Below are positions 24,804 to 33,320 of a DNA stretch of 64,000 nt, in pieces. Numbering within the stretch: the first letter of the stretch is position 1; the number at the start of each line of letters is the position of its first letter. Under the pieces are notes generated by a model that was given only the letters and a program-made list of their open reading frames with translations, had not been told where the DNA came from and searched no databases. Source of the stretch: G965222505 sp965222505. GTDB lineage: Bacteria; Bacteroidota; Rhodothermia; Rhodothermales; DATKEJ01. A program made the translations under genes and the position numbers. The stretch spans positions 868,001-932,000 of the forward strand of contig OZ244956.1 of assembly GCA_965222505.1 (NCBI GenBank). The letters run 5' to 3'.

Positions 24804-24978
24804 AGCCTTGGAAGAATGCGCGGTTCAACGTGAGGCTGCTGTCGAATGTTTCGGTATTTCCCTGAACGATGGAATGTGAGGTGCCCATCGTTTGTCCATA
24901 AGATTGCAGGAAACCTGAACTCAATTCAGACCGTAGGAACTTTCCCGTTCTATTTTTCTATTTACGCTTCCCTTGCCG

Positions 24979-26430
24979 ATGCCTCGTGCACCTCAACAGA
25001 TCGGCACGCGATCAATGGCCTCGTCCAACGTGGTTGTTGAAGCCGCTGCAGAAATCGAGCACCTGCTCGCGCAGGTTACCTCTGGTCTGGAGCCGTACGT
25101 CCCTTCCGCGACCATGCCCTGGAATGCCCGGCGCGCAGCACACCTGCTCCGCCGCACTGGATTTGGAGCAACGCGTCAGCAAACCCTGGCCCTGTTGAAC
25201 CGGAACCCCCTGGATGTGGTCGATGACATCATCGACGAAGCGCTCAACCTCCCCGTCCCCAACACAACGCCTCATCCCGAAGGGTATATCCATTACCATC
25301 GGGATTGGCTGAAGGACATGTACACGTGGGGATTTCGAGAAAAGATGGCATTTTTCTGGAGTGGGCATTTTGTTACGCAGCAAGATGTTTATAGCGAATC
25401 CCGCTTTGCACAGGAATATCTGCGCCTTTTGCGGAAGCATGCCCTGGGCAATTTCAAGACCTTTACGCGGGAAATCGGCACCTCGGCGGCCATGCTGATC
25501 TACCTGGACGGAACCAAAAACCGCCGCGGTCAACCCAACGAGAATTACGCACGGGAGTTACTTGAACTGTTCACGATGGGCCTGGGGCACTATTCGCAAC
25601 AGGATATCGTCGAGGCGGCCCGTGCCCTGACCGGGTGGTATGTAGATCTGGTGCTAAAACAGGTGGAATTCATCCCACGCAACTTTGACAACGGCACCAA
25701 ACGGATCTTCGGCCGCACCGGCAACTTTGATCACGATGACGTAATCAACCTGATCTTTGAAGAACGTACACGGGAAGTCGCACAGTTCATCTGCCACAAG
25801 ATCTACAAATTTTTTGTCTATGATTTCCCCAAAGCCACCATCGTAGACGCCCTTGCCGATGTATTCATTGCAGAGGGTTTTCAGATTGAGCCGGTCATTC
25901 GGAGGTTGTTTCGCAGTCAGCATTTTTTCGATGCGGCATTCCTGGGGGTAAAAATCAAGACGCCGCTGGAAGTATACTTCACTACTATTCGGGAAGCCTC
26001 AATGGAGGTTGAAGGCCCAAACAATTATGACGCCTTCCAGGCGGGCAACTTCATCCTGGGTCAGTTTCAACAACGGTTGCTTAACCCCCCCAATGTGTCT
26101 GGATGGCCAAGCCACAGACAGTGGATTTCCAGCGCCACACTTGCGAAGCGTTGGCGATATGCCGGGGCGCTATGCAACAATAACCACTCCAATACGACCG
26201 CACTGCTCGACCAGGTCTCAAACCCGGACGATCCCTTCGTGGTAGCCCGAGAACTGGCTGAACACCTCTTGCCGGTTCCCCTAAGCGACCGCGCCTATCA
26301 AAAACTCGGCGAGTTTTTGTTGGGCAATACCCCCGCCTACGAATGGGACCCGCTGAGTCCAAGTACCCAAGCGCGGTTGGCCGGTTTTATGGTTCACCTG
26401 GTCCAACTCCCTGAATTTCAACTGACCTGA
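24979..26430 (+). CDS. DUF1800 domain-containing protein
   Basis: A 483-aa protein starting at ATG 24979 (an in-frame TTG lies 6 bp upstream). The DUF1800 core starts at AAHLLRRTGFGATRQQTLAL (about residue 50) and continues through MYTWGFREKMAFFWSGHFVT, RFAQEYLRLLRKHALGNFKT, YLDGTKNRRGQPNENYAREL with LELFTMGLGHYSQQDIVEAARALTGW, and RLLNPPNVSGWPSHRQWISS. These are the defining blocks of the family, whose biochemical role is unknown. It is almost always paired, as here, with a DUF1501 gene (17-bp gap), and the pair is thought to act in the envelope. No clear signal peptide is visible. Confidence 0.93.
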   Translation: MPRAPQQIGTRSMASSNVVVEAAAEIEHLLAQVTSGLEPYVPSATMPWNARRAAHLLRRTGFGATRQQTLALLNRNPLDVVDDIIDEALNLPVPNTTPHPEGYIHYHRDWLKDMYTWGFREKMAFFWSGHFVTQQDVYSESRFAQEYLRLLRKHALGNFKTFTREIGTSAAMLIYLDGTKNRRGQPNENYARELLELFTMGLGHYSQQDIVEAARALTGWYVDLVLKQVEFIPRNFDNGTKRIFGRTGNFDHDDVINLIFEERTREVAQFICHKIYKFFVYDFPKATIVDALADVFIAEGFQIEPVIRRLFRSQHFFDAAFLGVKIKTPLEVYFTTIREASMEVEGPNNYDAFQAGNFILGQFQQRLLNPPNVSGWPSHRQWISSATLAKRWRYAGALCNNNHSNTTALLDQVSNPDDPFVVARELAEHLLPVPLSDRAYQKLGEFLLGNTPAYEWDPLSPSTQARLAGFMVHLVQLPEFQLT

Positions 26431-26447
26431 TCTGCTATTGCCTGCCG

Positions 26448-28139
26448 ATGTGTTCGCATTCCTCCAAATCACCCCTCAATAAAACCCCTGCCCGGCATGG
26501 CAGCAGGCGGTCGGATGGTGATGCGCACACCCGAGATCACCAGCAGTGGAACCGACGAGACTTCTTGTCCTTGCTGACCTCGGCCGCAGCCGGCACAGCC
26601 CTCTCGCTGGCTGGCCTGCCCATGCAGGCCTACGGGCGTGGGCCATCCTGGACGCAGGCGCTCTTGCAAGAAACCGACCGTGTACTGGTCCTGATCGAGC
26701 TCAACGGGGGCAATGACGGCCTCAACACCGTTGTACCGATCCGCAACGATATCTATTACAACAAACGACCGGCCCTGGCCATCCCCCGTGCCAACACCTT
26801 GCGCATCCGGGATGACGTGGGGCTACATCGCTCGCTGCAAAACACTTTTGACCGATGGAACGATGGTCAGGTGGCGATTGTCCACAATGTGGGCTACCCG
26901 AACCCCAACCTGTCTCATTTTCGCTCCATGGACATCTGGCACTCTGCCAGTGACGCCAACGTACTGGATACCACCGGCTGGGTAGGACGCTACCTTCACA
27001 CGGTAGAAGAAGCCGATGGCCCCTTTCCCAATGATGTGCCCATTGCCGTCAGCATCCGGGGTGCACAGTTGCCGTTCCAGGGGCCTCTGGCCAACATGGG
27101 GATGCGTATCGACAGCCTCGAAGCCCTGGAACGCCTCATCACCACAGGCGGACTTTACAATCCGGGTGACGTTCCCAATACCCTCAGTGGCCACGAGTTG
27201 CGCTTTCTCCGGCAACTCTCGAACCAATCCAACCAGTTTGGCCGTTCGATGCAGGCGGCAGTAGAAAATGCCGGCAATGCGGTAAACTATCCGGCTCCTC
27301 CCGATGCCCTGCCCAGTTCCATTGCCCGGTCAAGGCTCGAAGAGCAGTTGGCCATCGTCGCCCGGTTTATCAAGGGGGGCCTGGGGTCACGCATCTACCT
27401 GGTCAACCTGACCGGGTTCGATACCCACGCCACCCAGCCTGAACGGCACGGGGGGTTGCTCGAATACGTAGACAATTCGGTGGGGGCATTTTTTGATGAC
27501 CTGGCCGTGGGCGGGTTTGACCAACGGGTCCTGGCCATGACCTTCTCCGAGTTTGGGCGTCGTCTGGAGCAGAACGGTTCCCAGGGCACGGACCACGGTG
27601 CCGCTGCGCCCCTGTTGGTCTATGGCCCATCGGTACAGGGCGGACAGTATGGAACACTCCCCAACCTGTCTGACCTGGACCCCGCAGGCAACCTGAAACA
27701 TAGGTTCGACTTCCGCTCGGTATATGCCACGGTGTTGGTGGAATGGCTGGGGTTCTCACCGGATGCCATCCCCGAGGTGTTCGGCCGGGCTTTCGATACC
27801 CTGGGCTTTGTAGACCCCGCGGTGCGCTTCAATGCCCGTACCTCCGTCGGCGCCGAAACCGACGTCCCTGCATCTTTCGGGTTGCAACAAAACTACCCCA
27901 ACCCCTTCGGCCCCAACACGGCTACACAAATCCCCTTCTTCCTGGAACGCCCCATGCCGGTCCGCCTCCGCATCTACGATCTGAGTGGCCGACACCTCGA
28001 AACCTTGATCGACGGCTCCTTGCAAGCCGGCCCGCATCGCATCCCGTTTGTGGCAGGCTCCCTGCCGAGCAGCACCTACCTCTACCGCCTCGATACCCCG
28101 GACGGAACCCAAACCCGCCGGATGGTTTTGGTTCGATAG
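26448..28139 (+). CDS. DUF1501 protein with Tat-like signal and T9SS sorting domain
   Basis: A 563-aa protein of the DUF1501 (sulfatase-like fold) family. A twin-arginine-type signal is seen at NRRDFLSLLTSAAAGTALSL (about residues 36-55). Core blocks: VLVLIELNGGNDGLNTVVPI, ALAIPRANTLRIRDDVGLH, VAIVHNVGYPNPNLSHFRSM, IYLVNLTGFDTHATQPERHG, RVLAMTFSEFGRRLEQNGSQ and GTDHGAAAPLLVYG, the last a metal-binding-like His motif. The C-terminal 85 aa (LQQNYPNPFGPNTATQIPFF to TRRMVLVR) are a type IX sorting domain. Tat export followed by T9SS transfer would put it on the cell surface. It forms an operon with the preceding DUF1800 gene. Confidence 0.93.
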   Translation: MCSHSSKSPLNKTPARHGSRRSDGDAHTRDHQQWNRRDFLSLLTSAAAGTALSLAGLPMQAYGRGPSWTQALLQETDRVLVLIELNGGNDGLNTVVPIRNDIYYNKRPALAIPRANTLRIRDDVGLHRSLQNTFDRWNDGQVAIVHNVGYPNPNLSHFRSMDIWHSASDANVLDTTGWVGRYLHTVEEADGPFPNDVPIAVSIRGAQLPFQGPLANMGMRIDSLEALERLITTGGLYNPGDVPNTLSGHELRFLRQLSNQSNQFGRSMQAAVENAGNAVNYPAPPDALPSSIARSRLEEQLAIVARFIKGGLGSRIYLVNLTGFDTHATQPERHGGLLEYVDNSVGAFFDDLAVGGFDQRVLAMTFSEFGRRLEQNGSQGTDHGAAAPLLVYGPSVQGGQYGTLPNLSDLDPAGNLKHRFDFRSVYATVLVEWLGFSPDAIPEVFGRAFDTLGFVDPAVRFNARTSVGAETDVPASFGLQQNYPNPFGPNTATQIPFFLERPMPVRLRIYDLSGRHLETLIDGSLQAGPHRIPFVAGSLPSSTYLYRLDTPDGTQTRRMVLVR

Positions 28140-28235
28140 GCCTTCCGCCGACACAAGGTCGTTTAACGTATCGTCGACCCAATCCGACCACACGTTCAAA
28201 AACAATATCAATCCACAACGACGAAGACGCCATAA

Positions 28236-28323
28236 CGTTGAAGGGCCAGCACGAGGCTGGCCCCGCCAGGAACACGACTATTGCATATGCCGAACCCGGA
28301 CGGGCGATCCTTATGATCGCCCC
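28236..28323. repeat. REP-like palindrome pair
   Basis: Two hairpins after an ACGTTGAAGGGCC lead: GGGCCAGC-ACGAG-GCTGGCCC (28243-28263) and GGGCGATC-CTTAT-GATCGCCC (28302-28322). The arrangement (lead, first palindrome, spacer, second palindrome) is shared with 35001-35090 and 52411-52500. Confidence 0.7.
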
Positions 28324-28356
28324 GAAACAAAGAAATGCTTTATTCAGGCTATGCGA

Positions 28357-30390
28357 TTAAGAAGCCGAAGGCGTGGTTTGATCTACCACAACATCCGACG
28401 GATGCCCGTCACCACCGAGATCAGCGTAGGCATCCCCTGGAAACTGTTTGATGAACGCACGGTCCGGGGCACGGCCTGTTCCGGCAGCCACCGGCGATTT
28501 TTCATGGATGATAAACCACTCGTTCGGCAGCGTATCATTGTGTACAATGGCGGCCTCGGCGGCGATGCGCATCGACGCATCCTCATTCTCATCGAGGGCT
28601 CGGATGTGCTCCTTGATGGCCAACTCGGCGATGTCGATGAAGTGTAGCGCTGCCGTGCGGTCCCGTTCAAACGCTGGTCCCGATTCGCCTTGCTCGATTT
28701 GGTGCGTCAGTTTGGAGAGCACACAGGAGATGGCAAACAGGTACATCGCATTGTCTGCAATGCGGGCCTGAATGGTTTGCCGCGTCACGATGTGCTCCTT
28801 GTTTGCCATGCTGGCCGTCTTGAAGGCATGGGCATGGTCCCGGATGAGTTTTTCCAACCGGCGGACCTGCGGCTGCAACGAAGCATGACCACCGTTAATG
28901 CGGGGTGCGGCGGGCTTCTTGCCGAGGATCAACTGCATACCCAGCGGAATGGCCCGCTTGAGCACCGCCGGACGAAAGGCGTTTTTGAGCATCCGACCCA
29001 TGTTTTGTCCGAATCCTTCCTGGCCGTCCCAGAATAACGCGGTCTGTACCCCCAGCATCTGCTCGGCGAGTTGCTTTCCGCCATAGGCAAAAATGAAGGA
29101 TTGCATCACTTCGTTGGCCCCTTCCACAATCAGGTAGATGCGGCTGTCCCGGAACGCCCGTTCGACGCCGTTTTCAGTCATGTAGCCATCGCCACCCATG
29201 ATTTGCACGGCATCGTTGATGACGCGCCAGCCCATCTCGGAGCAGAACACTTTGGTGGCGGCGGTCTCGACCATAATGTCGTCGTCGTGCCGGTCCAGCA
29301 TGCCCGTCATCATATAGAGCATGGCATCCATCGCATAGGTAAGCGCGGCCATGTGGGCGATGCGCTTTTTGACGAGGTCAAAGTCGGACAATGGCCGACC
29401 AAACTGGTACCGGGTGCGTGCCCACTTGATACCCTGGTCCATGGTCTTTGCCGCAGCCCCGAGCATGCCGGCAGACAGCGTACAGCGCCCGTAGTTCAGA
29501 CACGTGAGCGCCACATTGAGGCCCTTGCCTTCCTTGTGGAGCCGGTTGGCGACGGGCACCTTCACGTTCGTGAACCGAATCCGCGCTTGCCACGTGCCCC
29601 GGATGCCGCACTTGGATCGGTTTTTCTCGAAGACGTCGACGCCCTCCATGTCCGGCGTACAAATGAGTGCCGTAACGGCCCGGCGGGTTTTACCCGTTTT
29701 GGGGTCCGTGATGGTTTGTTTGGCCATCACCGTAAAGAGACCGGCCAACGCCCCGGAGGTACTCCATTTCTTCTCCCCGTTCAGGATGTAGTGGGTACCG
29801 TCTTTGCTGAGTTCACATTCGGTTTCCTGACCGGCGGCATCGCACCCCACGTTGGGTTCGGAAAGGCAGAACGCCGAGAGGTATTCCCGCGCCACTTTGG
29901 GCAGGTACTGCCGCTTCTGTTCCTCATTGCCGAAAAGCATAAGGGCCTTGCATCCGATCGACTGGTGCGCCGAGACGACCACCGCGGTACCGGCACATGC
30001 TGCGCCAATGCGGGACAGGGCGCGGTTGTAGCTGGTCACGCCTAATCCCAGGCCGCCATATGCTTCGGGGATGGTCATGCCCATCACGCCGATCTCAAAG
30101 AGCCGATCCAGGCACCACTGTGGAATTTCTTCTTCCTGGTCGATTTGCACCGAAGGGTGTTCGTTGGCAAGGTAATCATCCAGTTCGGCCAGCAGGGCAT
30201 CGCACTTGGCCTTTTCTTCAGGCGTTTCCTTGGGATACGGGAAAATCAAATCCTCCCGAAACCGATTCCAAAACAGGTTCTTGATGAAGCCCATGTCCGT
30301 AGGCTCCGGACCCAGCATCAGTTCCGCATCCTCGATCATGCGACGGTCTTCGGCGGACACATTTTTTAAGCCTTTCAGCAAACTCGACAT
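28357..30390 (-). CDS. Acyl-CoA dehydrogenase family protein
   Basis: A 677-aa flavoprotein that would oxidise acyl-CoA to enoyl-CoA. It is longer than the 380-aa core because of N- and C-terminal extensions, as in VLCAD/FadE-like enzymes. The dehydrogenase core begins at WCLDRLFEIGVMGMTIPEAY with GGLGLGVTSYNRALSRI. FAD/substrate blocks are AFCLSEPNVGCDAAGQETEC and YILNGEKKWSTSGALAGLFT. QFGRPLSDFDLVKKRIAHMA and MGGDGYMTENGVERAFRDSR follow, and the catalytic base is probably E in YLIVEGANEVMQ. The C-terminal 200 residues are helical, like the second ACAD9/VLCAD domain. It stands alone, convergent with DUF1501. Confidence 0.95.
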   Translation of the reverse strand: MSSLLKGLKNVSAEDRRMIEDAELMLGPEPTDMGFIKNLFWNRFREDLIFPYPKETPEEKAKCDALLAELDDYLANEHPSVQIDQEEEIPQWCLDRLFEIGVMGMTIPEAYGGLGLGVTSYNRALSRIGAACAGTAVVVSAHQSIGCKALMLFGNEEQKRQYLPKVAREYLSAFCLSEPNVGCDAAGQETECELSKDGTHYILNGEKKWSTSGALAGLFTVMAKQTITDPKTGKTRRAVTALICTPDMEGVDVFEKNRSKCGIRGTWQARIRFTNVKVPVANRLHKEGKGLNVALTCLNYGRCTLSAGMLGAAAKTMDQGIKWARTRYQFGRPLSDFDLVKKRIAHMAALTYAMDAMLYMMTGMLDRHDDDIMVETAATKVFCSEMGWRVINDAVQIMGGDGYMTENGVERAFRDSRIYLIVEGANEVMQSFIFAYGGKQLAEQMLGVQTALFWDGQEGFGQNMGRMLKNAFRPAVLKRAIPLGMQLILGKKPAAPRINGGHASLQPQVRRLEKLIRDHAHAFKTASMANKEHIVTRQTIQARIADNAMYLFAISCVLSKLTHQIEQGESGPAFERDRTAALHFIDIAELAIKEHIRALDENEDASMRIAAEAAIVHNDTLPNEWFIIHEKSPVAAGTGRAPDRAFIKQFPGDAYADLGGDGHPSDVVVDQTTPSAS

Positions 30391-30703
30391 ATCAGTAAAG
30401 CCAGTTGGTTATTTTCGATGTAAAGGCGCTTCGATACGCAAAAAGATAACATTCGCTCCTTTCTTCTGAAAGCGCTTCCGGTTAAACCGTTACAAAGGTT
30501 TAGGTTCCGAATGGAACAGCCAAGGAACGGCTTCCTCAAGCAAACTTCGCCGACCGGCTCCCGGCACATTCCTAGATTTAGAGAACGATTCCCATTCGGG
30601 CGCGGTCGTTTGAATCGGCGCGGGTTGGACGGGCGGGCCTTGTGCCCGCCCGGTTCGTCGTATGTTCCGGCATTGGGTTTTGTCTCCTGATTCAAAAATC
30701 GCT
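30391..30703. other. Intergenic region, 313 bp
   Basis: Divergent promoters for the acyl-CoA dehydrogenase and pyrF should lie here. A REP-like palindrome (30631-30651) sits 52 bp before the pyrF start. No other feature is seen. Confidence 0.5.
30631..30651. repeat. REP-like palindrome
   Basis: GGGCGGGC-CTTGT-GCCCGCCC. The loop CTTGT is the complement of the ACAAG loop of other copies, so this copy is in the opposite orientation. Confidence 0.65.
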
Positions 30704-31507
30704 ATGGCTTTCTTAAAAAAACTAAACGCTGCCCAACACGCCGCCGGCTCCGTCGTCTGCGTCGGCCTGGACCCTGCACCGGAACGGCTGCCGAAGCCGT
30801 TGCAGAACATGCCGACAACCGATGCTGTGCGTACCTTCTGCAAGGCCATCGTGGATGCCACGCACACCGTGGCCTGTGCCTATAAACCCAACCTCGCCTT
30901 CTTTGAGGCCCTCGGACCGGCAGGCTTGCAGGTGCTGCAAGACGTGGTAGATCACATCCCTGACGACCGAATCGTCATTGCCGATGCCAAACGGGGCGAC
31001 ATCGGCAATACCGCCCGCATGTACGCCCACGCCTATTTTGAGAGGCTCGGTTGCGATGCCGTCACGGTTACCCCCTACATGGGCCGGGACGCCGTCGATC
31101 CGTTCCTGGCCTACCCCGGCAAGGCCGTCTTCGTCCTGACGCGTACCTCCAATCCCGGAGCCGCTGATTTCCAGGATCTTCAGGCCGAGGGTTTTCCCCT
31201 CTACCGACACGTGGCCCGCCAGACCGCCACCTGGGCTGCCGATGCCCCCGGCACGGCTGGCTTCGTCGTCGGCGCAACCGATCCGGTCACCCTGGCCCAG
31301 ATGCGCAAAGCCTATCCCGAAACCCCCTTCCTGATCCCCGGCGTGGGTGCCCAGGGCGGCAGCGCAAGGGCCGTCCGGCAAGCCGCCGGCAGCGGACCGG
31401 TGCTGGTCAACAGCAGCCGGGGCATCCTCTACGCCAGTCCCGAAGCCGACTTCGCCAAAGCCGCCCATACCGCCACCGATGCCTTGCGCCGTGTCCTGAT
31501 GCCGTGA
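30704..31507 (+). CDS. pyrF: Orotidine 5'-phosphate decarboxylase
   Basis: A 267-aa TIM-barrel enzyme converting OMP to UMP in the last step of pyrimidine synthesis, cytoplasmic. It is of the longer type 2 class. SVVCVGLDPAPERLPKPL opens the barrel, YKPNLAFFEALGP follows, the catalytic D-K-D array is in IVIADAKRGDIGNTA, and TVTPYMGRDAVDPFLAY and IPGVGAQGGSARAVRQAAG supply the phosphate-binding end. ATG 30704 (MAFLKKLNAAQHAAGS) is preferred over an upstream in-frame ATG at 30662, which would add 14 residues without homology. The next codons after its stop are a relic of another gene (31512-31628). Confidence 0.96.
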   Translation: MAFLKKLNAAQHAAGSVVCVGLDPAPERLPKPLQNMPTTDAVRTFCKAIVDATHTVACAYKPNLAFFEALGPAGLQVLQDVVDHIPDDRIVIADAKRGDIGNTARMYAHAYFERLGCDAVTVTPYMGRDAVDPFLAYPGKAVFVLTRTSNPGAADFQDLQAEGFPLYRHVARQTATWAADAPGTAGFVVGATDPVTLAQMRKAYPETPFLIPGVGAQGGSARAVRQAAGSGPVLVNSSRGILYASPEADFAKAAHTATDALRRVLMP

Positions 31508-31511
31508 AGTA

Positions 31512-31628
31512 TTTGGAGGCGGCTCCGTGCCGATCCTCCTGGACTTTAACATGAACGGAGAGATCATGAGTTTCGACTTCCTCAACGTCTGGCTACCCGC
31601 CAACGGAAAGAATACCCAAGTTCCCTAG
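31512..31628 (+). pseudogene. C-terminal dockerin-like relic
   Basis: Starting right after pyrF, without a start codon, one frame encodes GGSVPILLDFNMNGEIMSFD and FLNVWLPANGKNTQVP before a TAG. This matches the last 37 residues of the FG-GAP protein at 57323-57433 (DFNMDGAVTAFDFLNGWIPANGQAAQVP) including its exact end. It is the tail of a lost paralogue. Confidence 0.72.
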
Positions 31629-31657
31629 AACATCAACTACCCGCACCGAACACCCGC

Positions 31658-33220
31658 ATGTTTAACATCGACGTTCAGCATACCCGCTACAACCGCAACC
31701 CGCACGTCCGGCTGGACGGCAAGGTTCGGGGCCGTACATATGATATGCAAATTGCTTTCAAGGACCATAAGGAAAAACAACAGGTCTTTGCCCTGAAATA
31801 CGATGCCGATATGCTGGCCCAGCTCGCTGAGCGGTTCGGCTTTCCTCGGGCCATGATGGGGTCTGGGCGGCTCACCCAGGCCCAGATGCAACGCTGGCTT
31901 GCCGAACGGGACCAGGCCCTCCAAAACGGCCTCTTTCTGATGCGCGGCCAAACCGTCGAACCCGACCCCAGTGCCGTCGTCTCGTACTATGCCGATCCCG
32001 TGTGCCGCCCCATTGCTGAACAGATCGTGACCGCACTCAACCGGTACGAAACCGATACCCGGCGAGACCGCATCGAAATGGCGATGCGCTTCGTGCAGGA
32101 CATCCCGTACGGCATCCCGCACAAAAACCACCCGGAGAAAATGCACGCGGGCGTCCTGACCCCACCAGAAATCCTCTATCACGGTTTCGGAGACTGCGAC
32201 TCCAAATCGTTCCTCTTCGCGAGCATTCTGGTCCACTTGATTGATCCCAAAGATGTGCTCTTCCTGCGTGTCCCCGGCCACATGCTCACCGCCGTGCGGG
32301 CCGAACCAGCCTCGGGTAACGCCATCCTCAAATACAAAGGCCACTCGTACCTCGTCGCTGAAACCGCCGGGCCAGGCCGTATTCCGCTGGGCAAACCGGG
32401 ACGCCACTTTAAAGGCCAGGCCAAGGTAGATCCCTTACAGTACAAGCCTTCCTCCGATCCGCTCCCGACAGGACGACAAAGCAACGCCGGAGGCACACGC
32501 TATAACCCGATGCGTGCCCCCCGAAAAGCAGTCGCTTCCGGGTTTACCACCCAACTGCAACGCCTGCGTAAGCGAAAGACCCGCATCAAGAGCCTCGTCT
32601 TCAATGACGGCGGCGGCTGGCTTATTCTGGCCGGGAAAAATGAGTATTACGCCGAGCACATTCCTCAACCCCTGCTAGACCAATTGGCCTCCATCAAAAA
32701 GCGCGGCTTCGAAATCACAGACGTAGCCCTGAGCGATGACGATGCCTTTGTGATCATCTACCACAACGGGTTCGGCTATCAGACCTCTCTCTTCGAAGAG
32801 ACGGGCAACACCCTCCTCCCGGCCCTGAACCAGATCACGGAAAAGCACGGCCAGCCCATCCGGGATGTGGTGTTTACCCACCGGTACAAAGGCGGCTGGG
32901 CCATCCTCTTCGGCCATAACGGCTCAGGCTTTACCTGCCACACCAACCCGGCGCTGCTCAACCAACTCCAGCCGGCACTCAACCGGGCCGCTCGCCAGGG
33001 GCTCAAAAGCCTGGCCTTTGCCCGTGGTGACGGCTGGGTGGTACTCTTCGGCCAAAGCGGATTTGCCACCAGCCTGCCCCGAACCAAAAACGACGCACTC
33101 CAGCAGAACCTAACACTCCTTGCCCAAAACGGAGCCACCCTCGACCGCATCTACCTCACCGCTACCGACGACTGGGTCATCCTCTACGACGGCCACCATT
33201 TCAAAACATCGTGGGCATAG
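31658..33220 (+). CDS. Transglutaminase-like protein with five C-terminal repeats
   Basis: A 520-aa protein without signal peptide. The N-terminal half has a papain-like transglutaminase core: RIEMAMRFVQDIPYGI, then YHGFGDCDSKSFLFASILVH with probable catalytic C180, RVPGHMLTAVR with H208 and YLVAETAGPG with E235. After a basic Pro/Gly linker (240-305) come five degenerate repeats of about 45 aa (308-520), each built as LxxVxFxxGxGWxILFGxNG followed by a helix such as LLNQLQPALNRAARQG. The last unit is cut short at FKTSWA. The repeats resemble a small propeller or solenoid. Whether it acts as peptidase, deamidase or cross-linker is unknown, and I know no family with this architecture. Confidence 0.82.
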   Translation: MFNIDVQHTRYNRNPHVRLDGKVRGRTYDMQIAFKDHKEKQQVFALKYDADMLAQLAERFGFPRAMMGSGRLTQAQMQRWLAERDQALQNGLFLMRGQTVEPDPSAVVSYYADPVCRPIAEQIVTALNRYETDTRRDRIEMAMRFVQDIPYGIPHKNHPEKMHAGVLTPPEILYHGFGDCDSKSFLFASILVHLIDPKDVLFLRVPGHMLTAVRAEPASGNAILKYKGHSYLVAETAGPGRIPLGKPGRHFKGQAKVDPLQYKPSSDPLPTGRQSNAGGTRYNPMRAPRKAVASGFTTQLQRLRKRKTRIKSLVFNDGGGWLILAGKNEYYAEHIPQPLLDQLASIKKRGFEITDVALSDDDAFVIIYHNGFGYQTSLFEETGNTLLPALNQITEKHGQPIRDVVFTHRYKGGWAILFGHNGSGFTCHTNPALLNQLQPALNRAARQGLKSLAFARGDGWVVLFGQSGFATSLPRTKNDALQQNLTLLAQNGATLDRIYLTATDDWVILYDGHHFKTSWA

Positions 33221-33320
33221 TGGCGTGTTGATGAGCCAATCCATCTCCTTGTGGTGTACCCCTTTGTGAAGCCTTTCTTACGGTACACCATGTACCACTC
33301 ATCTTTAAGCCGAAACGATC

